In this document: positions 6,110 to 10,277 of the stretch, in pieces
Layout of the letters: the number at the start of each line of letters is the position of its first letter
How positions within the stretch are numbered: the first letter of the stretch is position 1
Source: Candidatus Peregrinibacteria bacterium
GTDB taxonomy: Bacteria > Patescibacteriota > Gracilibacteria > UBA1369
NCBI GenBank assembly: GCA_014728765.1
Contig: WJLA01000049.1
Location: forward strand, 1 to 10,277
DNA: 10,277 bases
Direction: 5' to 3'
Program-made: the position numbers and the translations under genes
Notes under the pieces: model-generated
What the model saw: the letters and a program-made list of their open reading frames with translations, nothing else
Told to the model about the DNA's origin: nothing
The model's database searches: none

Positions 6110-6117
6110 CTTTTCAA

Positions 6118-7800
6118 ATGCCCAATAAAAATGCCTCAAAACAACTTAAAGAGTTCTACAAACGCCATAAAAAAGGGCTCTTGATTCTTGTTACTGTCTT
6201 ACTCTTTTTCTTGATTTTCATAATTTCTGTTCTCGGCGGACTGAGAATATTCATCCCCCATTTTCATGAATTAACAGGCTTTCCTTTCGGTCAAAAAAAC
6301 TATTTGGTGGTATTTCAAAATAACAATGAGTTAAGACCTTCAGGAGGTTTCATTTCATCATTTGCAACTATTTCTTTTACTGCCGGTATTCCGACTGAAA
6401 TTAAAATTGAAGATGTTTATGGCAATATAGATAATCATGAATACATCTCCCCGCCTTATCCCATGGAAGAACTATTGGCCAATGAATGGTATCAAGGCTA
6501 TTCCTTTAGAGACGCTAATTTCTATGCCAATTTTCCTGAAACTGCGGAAGAATTAATCAAAATGTATCAAATAACAAGGCCGGAAAAAGAATTTGATGGG
6601 GTTATAGCAATTAATTTTTCGGTTTTGGAAAATTTGGTAGAAAAAATCGGCCCCATTTCAGTAAATGGAATCACTTTAACGAAAGATAATCTGTTTGAAA
6701 AAATCACAGAGTCGGTTAATGATGTCGATCGCCATAGCATTGAAGATCTTGAAAATCGAAAATCAATCTTAAAGCCGCTTGCTTTCAGCTTGCTTCAGAA
6801 AATCATGTTTAATCCATTTCTGATTAGAAATACTTCAGACGTGATCACAGCAAGTCTCAATCAAAAGGAAATTCAACTATACTTCAAGAAACCCTCTCTT
6901 CAAAAACTGGCAGAAGATCGAAATTGGGGCGGAACTTGGCCCGATCAATCAGAAGGTGATTTCCTGGCTATAGTAGATGCCAATCTGGGAGGAATGAAGT
7001 CAAATCGATATATCAACAAAAATATTAATTATCATGTTACTTTCACTGAAGAAAATCTGTCCGATAAAACCTCTCCAAACGCAGAACTAAATATCAAAGC
7101 TGAACATTACGGAATAGAAAATATTCCAATGTCCGGTCCTTACACCGGTTATCTGAGATTTTATAAGTCTCCAAGCGAAAAAAATCCCAGAGACTTAAAA
7201 ATTTCTTTAAATCCTGGAGAAACAATAACCACAACTGAAAGCTTTCTTCTCAGCCCTGACCTTGTCTCAGAAGGAGAATACAAACTGACCATACCCAAAC
7301 AGTCCGGTGTTGATAATGATTTTTTCACCATAATTGTCGAGCTACCCAGAGGTTGGCAAACAGCAAGCAGTGATTTTGAAACTAAAGAAAATTTTGCAAT
7401 TTACAGAGGAATACCTCAAAAAGACTTGGAACTGAAATTACAAATTTTACCGGATCAAAATCCACCCAGATTGGTGAAGCAATCAAATAATCAAATTAAT
7501 AAATTTTCACTGCATTTCAATGAAGATTTGAATCAAAGCTTTGCCAAAGATCCTTTAAATTATCAAATAATAGATCTGAATATTAATCATCCCGAAATAA
7601 CCGATCAAATAGTAATCAATGAAATTGAAACCACCACAAAAGATATTCATATTCACACTTCCGGGCAAACAGATCAGAATGAGGAGCACTATGGCATCTT
7701 GATCAAAGGTCAAAGAGATAATAAAGGAAATATTTTTGAGGACAGACAAGTTACAACTGTTCAAAGGCTTAATAGATATCCGCAAAACAGTGAGGTTTAG
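6118..7800 (+). CDS. DUF4012 domain membrane-anchored surface protein
   Basis: A 560-residue protein from the ATG at 6118, with a basic cytoplasmic N-terminus, one transmembrane helix at about 20-42 and a large outer part. YLVVFQNNNELRPSGGFISS (62-81) and RDANFYANFPETAEEL (131-146) are the hallmark DUF4012 blocks, followed by FDGVIAINFSVLENLVEKIGPI (159-180, the usual substrate-less 'vdgVi.id...l..ll...Gpi' pattern). The last hundred residues (PPRLVKQSN, FSLHFNEDLN, NYQI) resemble a beta-sandwich Ig-like domain. The frame extends upstream to a GTG at 5998, but that stretch crosses the 6044-6077 hairpin and is not protein-like, so the ATG is preferred. DUF4012 proteins are common in CPR bacteria and in actinobacterial and clostridial genomes, with no proven activity. 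It stands alone on this strand, after the GC-rich cassette, with no terminator between them. Confidence 0.88.
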   Translation: MPNKNASKQLKEFYKRHKKGLLILVTVLLFFLIFIISVLGGLRIFIPHFHELTGFPFGQKNYLVVFQNNNELRPSGGFISSFATISFTAGIPTEIKIEDVYGNIDNHEYISPPYPMEELLANEWYQGYSFRDANFYANFPETAEELIKMYQITRPEKEFDGVIAINFSVLENLVEKIGPISVNGITLTKDNLFEKITESVNDVDRHSIEDLENRKSILKPLAFSLLQKIMFNPFLIRNTSDVITASLNQKEIQLYFKKPSLQKLAEDRNWGGTWPDQSEGDFLAIVDANLGGMKSNRYINKNINYHVTFTEENLSDKTSPNAELNIKAEHYGIENIPMSGPYTGYLRFYKSPSEKNPRDLKISLNPGETITTTESFLLSPDLVSEGEYKLTIPKQSGVDNDFFTIIVELPRGWQTASSDFETKENFAIYRGIPQKDLELKLQILPDQNPPRLVKQSNNQINKFSLHFNEDLNQSFAKDPLNYQIIDLNINHPEITDQIVINEIETTTKDIHIHTSGQTDQNEEHYGILIKGQRDNKGNIFEDRQVTTVQRLNRYPQNSEV

Positions 7801-7849
7801 TGTTATTTTTGACTATCCACTATACACCTCACCGTTTTCTGGATATCTA
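7773..7849. repeat. Long imperfect inverted repeat across the DUF4012 stop codon
   Basis: Positions 7773-7802 pair imperfectly with 7849-7818. Blocks TAGATATCC/GGATATCTA, AAAAC/GTTTT, GTGAGGT/ACCTCAC and AGTG/CACT are exact, separated by a 2x2 internal step, one mismatch and a small bulge, with a loop of about 15 bases. The TAG stop (7798-7800) lies within it. No T run follows, and a separate terminator lies about 20 bases on, so it is not needed for termination. Confidence 0.65.
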
Positions 7850-7868
7850 CCTGACCATAACATTTAGC

Positions 7869-7906
7869 AAAAAAAGCCCTCTACAGAAAGTAGAGGGCTT
7901 TTTTTT
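7869..7906. terminator. Bidirectional rho-independent terminator between convergent genes
   Basis: AGCCCTCTAC (7875-7884) and GTAGAGGGCT (7890-7899) pair perfectly around AGAAA. Seven A precede the stem and eight T follow, so it ends transcription from both the DUF4012 gene (plus) and the SLH gene (minus, stop at 7915). Confidence 0.95.
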
Positions 7907-7914
7907 AATACAAA

Positions 7915-9339
7915 TTAAGGACTAAAATCAGCATCAGCAACTACTTCCACTTCTTGATCAATAAGTCCATCTACATAGGTTTTAAAATGTAGGATATTAG
8001 TTTCAGGATCATATGGTCCGCATTCGGCAATCATAACGTCTTGATCATCAAGGGTGAAAACATTTGTTCGGTATGGAAGTCCAATCACATGAACTGATCC
8101 GGGAATCATTCCGGATTCTGAACAAATGAAGAATGCTGTTTCATCAGGATTGAAACCAAAAATACCATATGGATATGGCTCTGGATTCAATTTTGGAGCA
8201 TCAATGTCTTCATGTGCTGTGTCATAGACATAGATGCTGGCCCACTCCCAACCTTGATCTACAAAAACCAAATAGTCTCCACTTTCAGAGAATCTCAGCT
8301 CTTTGAAAATTTGAGTTATTTCTTCTTGATGATTGGATTTTTTAATTAAAGTTGATTCACCATTTTCATAGAGATAAACAGCATATTCTCCATCTTCAAA
8401 TTCAACGGTTGCATATTTATTTTCGTCGTAATCTGCCCTTTCAATCAATCGGTAATCAATTTGATCTGCGGAAATGGTTCGGAGCTTGCCATCAATCACT
8501 TCCATTGAGACATCATACATTTCAACAGGACTTTCTTGATTATAATATGTTCCTCTCACATAAAAGTCATAAGTGTGTTCACCGACCTTTGAGTATTCTT
8601 CAATTCGAGTAAATGGAAATTCTTGATAAAGCTCTGTGAATTCTTCAAGGCTCATGCTTGGTTCATATTTCATTTCATATGCCTTGGAATATTCTTTTGC
8701 CCAAATATCGCTATAGTATTCGCGAATAATCTCATAGTCACTTACTTCATCCGCAGTGAGAGATACTGCTGCTTGTTGCGGAATCATCAAACGATAGATG
8801 ATTTCAGCCATTTGTCCTCTGTCGATATCTTTGTCATAACCTTCAATATCTTCAGGAATCGCAGAATTGTCTGATAAGTATTCCGCATATGGCCTGTACC
8901 AATTTTCATATTCAGTTTCATCGACACTCAAATCTCCAAAACTGTTTGCCACGATTTTTGCCGCCTCGGCAAAATTGATATTAAAGGCACCTTTGAATGT
9001 ACCATCAGGATAACCGTCAATGATATCATCACGAATTCCCACACAAACATAAGATGCATACCATTCCGATGCATCCACATCATCAAGACTATAGCCACTG
9101 CAATCATCCAATGCATCCTGCTCATATTGAGCACCGACTACAATTTTCAAGAATTCTGCGCGGTTAATATTTCGCTCTGCGTCATATTGTCCACTTGGAT
9201 AACCTTGAACTATCCCTTCATTTTGCAAATATAAAATTGCTTCTCGATGAGGGGTGTTTTGATAAACATCAGGAAAGCTGGCAGCAGCCAGCATGGGGAA
9301 AGCCAACAGTGATAATACTAATAGCATTTTCTTAATCAT
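7915..9339 (-). CDS. Secreted protein with three SLH repeats and a C-terminal beta-rich region
   Basis: A 474-residue protein. The signal peptide is MIKKMLLVLSLLAFPMLAAA with likely cleavage before SFPDV (after residue 20); no lipobox. Three S-layer-homology repeats follow: FPDVYQNTPHREAILYLQ to FLKIVV (22-68), DVDASEWYASYVCVGI to AAKIVANSF (87-134), and a weaker ENWYRPYAEYLSD to MAEIIYRLM (145-185). Each keeps the aromatic-helix, GYPDGTF-like turn and R/N-x-E helix. SLH repeats bind secondary cell-wall polymers or other envelope glycans. Residues about 198-298 form a mixed alpha/beta region reminiscent of NTF2-like domains, and 300-474 are beta-strand-rich, somewhat like beta-propeller blades (LRFSESGDYLVFVD, IFGFNPDETAFFIC). 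Cys80 and Cys99 could form a disulfide. It is highly acidic, transcribed alone and ends at the shared terminator. Ligand and role are unknown. Confidence 0.87.
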   Translation of the reverse strand: MIKKMLLVLSLLAFPMLAAASFPDVYQNTPHREAILYLQNEGIVQGYPSGQYDAERNINRAEFLKIVVGAQYEQDALDDCSGYSLDDVDASEWYASYVCVGIRDDIIDGYPDGTFKGAFNINFAEAAKIVANSFGDLSVDETEYENWYRPYAEYLSDNSAIPEDIEGYDKDIDRGQMAEIIYRLMIPQQAAVSLTADEVSDYEIIREYYSDIWAKEYSKAYEMKYEPSMSLEEFTELYQEFPFTRIEEYSKVGEHTYDFYVRGTYYNQESPVEMYDVSMEVIDGKLRTISADQIDYRLIERADYDENKYATVEFEDGEYAVYLYENGESTLIKKSNHQEEITQIFKELRFSESGDYLVFVDQGWEWASIYVYDTAHEDIDAPKLNPEPYPYGIFGFNPDETAFFICSESGMIPGSVHVIGLPYRTNVFTLDDQDVMIAECGPYDPETNILHFKTYVDGLIDQEVEVVADADFSP

Positions 9340-9671
9340 AGAGAGTGGGGTTAATTAGTTAATCAATTAATAAATTAAAACTTTGATCTTGTCCAATAGA
9401 TGCAATATTTAAATACATAACAATACTTTGATGATTGAAATGTATCAACAAATGATTTTGCTTCCATGAGCCCCTCCCGGCTTGCTTTTTGAACCTCTTT
9501 GTACACTGCTTTGTCTTATCATTGCCATCACTTTCGTAATTGTATTGGGATTTTTTCTCACCGAATGCTCAGCCAGTCCCATATTCCCGGGAACAGCAAA
9601 ATTATTCCAAAAATCAGAATTAGCCCTCCTGATAACAATCAAACACTGAACAAAGCAAAGCTCATGAGAAA

Positions 9672-9697
9672 ATGTTAAGGATATTTGATCCTAACAT
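9672..9697 (+). promoter_or_regulatory. Stem-loop or operator-like palindrome upstream of the last gene
   Basis: ATGTTAAGGAT (9672-9682) pairs with ATCCTAACAT (9688-9697), ten pairs with one bulged A and a 5-base loop. It lies about 25 bases before the candidate -35 box, a usual place for a regulator site. No T run follows it. Confidence 0.4.
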
Positions 9698-9722
9698 ATG
9701 GAAACTGAATGGTAATCAAGCC

Positions 9723-9752
9723 TTGACTTTACAAAAAGAAAAAGTGTAGTAT
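9723..9752 (+). promoter_or_regulatory. Candidate promoter of the last gene
   Basis: TTGACT (9723-9728, 5 of 6) is followed after 18 bases by TAGTAT (9747-9752, 4 of 6). Transcription would start near 9759, about 10-16 bases before the start codon. The same TAGTAT box appears in the murL promoter candidate. Confidence 0.5.
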
Positions 9753-9768
9753 TGCCCCTAAAATAATA

Positions 9769-10277
9769 ATGCTCATGAGTCTGGAGTCACAAAATGAAAT
9801 TCAAAGTGAATTGCCTGTTATTGAACTGGAAGATGGCCAAACTGAAGTAACAAATGATCAGCTAATTGCTGCTTTCCATAGTGTCTTTTCAATGGATCAT
9901 TTTCGCAGCGAATTTGAAGAAATATTAACTGATTTCATTAAAAAGGCGGAAGTACACTTGGAGACGGTTGATCTTTCTCCTGCGGAGGAGCTACATATGA
10001 AATTAACAACCACCATTATTGAGGTTGGATTAAACCTCACAACGGAGGCAAGTGGATTCACAATTGAAAGAACTCCGAATCAAAACAATTCTGTTGAAAT
10101 ATTTCTGAATGATCCCGGAGCCATCATTCAGGAAAATTCAATCTATATTGAATCAATTCAAGAGCTCTTAAAAAGGCTGATGATGGTAATTAATCTGCAT
10201 AGATCATTCTTTGCAAATCTGAATGTGCAATCAAAAGTTCTGGATGAGGAAATTAAAAATCTCAGAAAAGACATTAA
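9769..10277 (+). CDS. Unrecognised protein, 5' part only
   Basis: An open frame that runs off the right edge; I translated it by hand. In-frame ATGs lie at 9769 and 9775 (begins MLMSLESQNEIQSELPVIEL); neither has a Shine-Dalgarno, and the promoter candidate just upstream suits either. About 169 residues are visible. They are soluble-looking, acidic at the N-terminus, with no signal peptide or membrane helix. The order is a helical stretch (FHSVFSMDHFRSEFEEILTD), a segment resembling alternating strands (TTTIIEVGLNLTTEASGFTI, then NNSVEIFLNDP), and a long helix (SIQELLKRLMMVINLHRSFF), ending in a charged, possibly coiled-coil helix. The R-x-P/NDPG turns and the beta stretch recall small nucleic-acid-binding folds, but this is not enough to assign a family. 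Codon use matches the host genome. Confidence 0.7.
   Translation, partial: MLMSLESQNEIQSELPVIELEDGQTEVTNDQLIAAFHSVFSMDHFRSEFEEILTDFIKKAEVHLETVDLSPAEELHMKLTTTIIEVGLNLTTEASGFTIERTPNQNNSVEIFLNDPGAIIQENSIYIESIQELLKRLMMVINLHRSFFANLNVQSKVLDEEIKNLRKDI

Larger units (their letters stand above)
9340..9768. other. Intergenic stretch between divergent genes, with an unexplained GC-richer patch
   Basis: About 9340-9420 is very AT-rich and should hold the SLH gene promoter; I see only weak boxes. About 9465-9650 is more GC-rich. It is open on both strands: a plus-strand frame from TTG 9482 to 9649 (55 residues, hydrophobic: LCLIIAITFVIVLGFFLT) and a minus-strand frame from TTG 9642 to 9445 (65 residues, basic C-terminal half). 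Neither has a convincing ribosome binding site or a recognised family; it may be a gene remnant. No tRNA or known RNA is seen. Confidence 0.4.

Noticed and set aside
5998..6117. Upstream GTG start that would add 40 residues to the DUF4012 protein
   Set aside because: The stretch crosses the 6044-6077 hairpin and the promoter candidate, and the ATG at 6118 gives a standard basic N-terminus before the membrane helix.
8352..8874. Two plus-strand ORFs of 86 and 83 codons
   Set aside because: Antisense shadows of the SLH gene, His/Phe-rich and without start signals.
1..10277. CRISPR array, diversity-generating retroelement or complete transposase
   Set aside because: No regularly spaced repeats, no reverse transcriptase with template/variable repeat pair and no DDE, HUH or serine recombinase motif is visible.

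Overview
The window comes from a low-GC bacterium. It most resembles a Candidate Phyla Radiation (Patescibacteria) genome. Reasons: a DUF4012 membrane protein, an SLH surface protein, a MurL/MurD2 pair, several short overlaps between genes, AT-rich third codon positions and almost no Shine-Dalgarno sequences. No gene needs an in-frame TGA, so the standard bacterial code fits. This placement is inference; there is no rRNA or ribosomal protein to anchor it.

Left part (1-4050, minus strand): an operon read right to left, with murL (glutamate epimerase acting on UDP-MurNAc-L-Ala-L-Glu), murD2 (the matching L-Glu ligase), and two membrane-anchored coiled-coil DUF881 proteins. murL and murD2 overlap by one base (TAATG) and the two DUF881 genes by 26 bases. 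The second DUF881 gene runs off the left edge. Together they make the D-Glu position of the peptidoglycan stem without needing free D-Glu, next to proteins whose Firmicute relatives sit in the division/cell-wall cluster.

Middle (4090-6110, plus strand): divergent from murL is a gene that fuses a PAP2 lipid phosphatase to a SEC59/DGK1-type CTP-dependent polyprenol/diacylglycerol kinase. Its first membrane segment appears to lie upstream of the first ATG, with no canonical start codon available. A strong plus-strand terminator follows. Then comes a compact GC-rich cassette (about 5480-6080) unlike its surroundings. It holds a 21-pair leader hairpin, the only textbook Shine-Dalgarno in the window, a Trp-rich orphan protein of about 134 residues with a possible -1 frameshift site, inverted and direct repeats around the ORF, and a hairpin oriented as a minus-strand terminator at the right edge.

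Right part (6118-10277): a DUF4012 protein (+), a bidirectional terminator, a secreted SLH-repeat protein (-) convergent with it, an intergenic stretch of about 430 bases with an unexplained GC-richer patch and palindromic sites, and the 5' part of an unrecognised plus-strand gene that runs off the right edge.

The common theme is the cell envelope: peptidoglycan precursor stereochemistry, lipid-carrier phosphorylation, division-associated membrane proteins and surface proteins. The best candidates for something undescribed are the phosphatase-kinase fusion and the GC-rich cassette.
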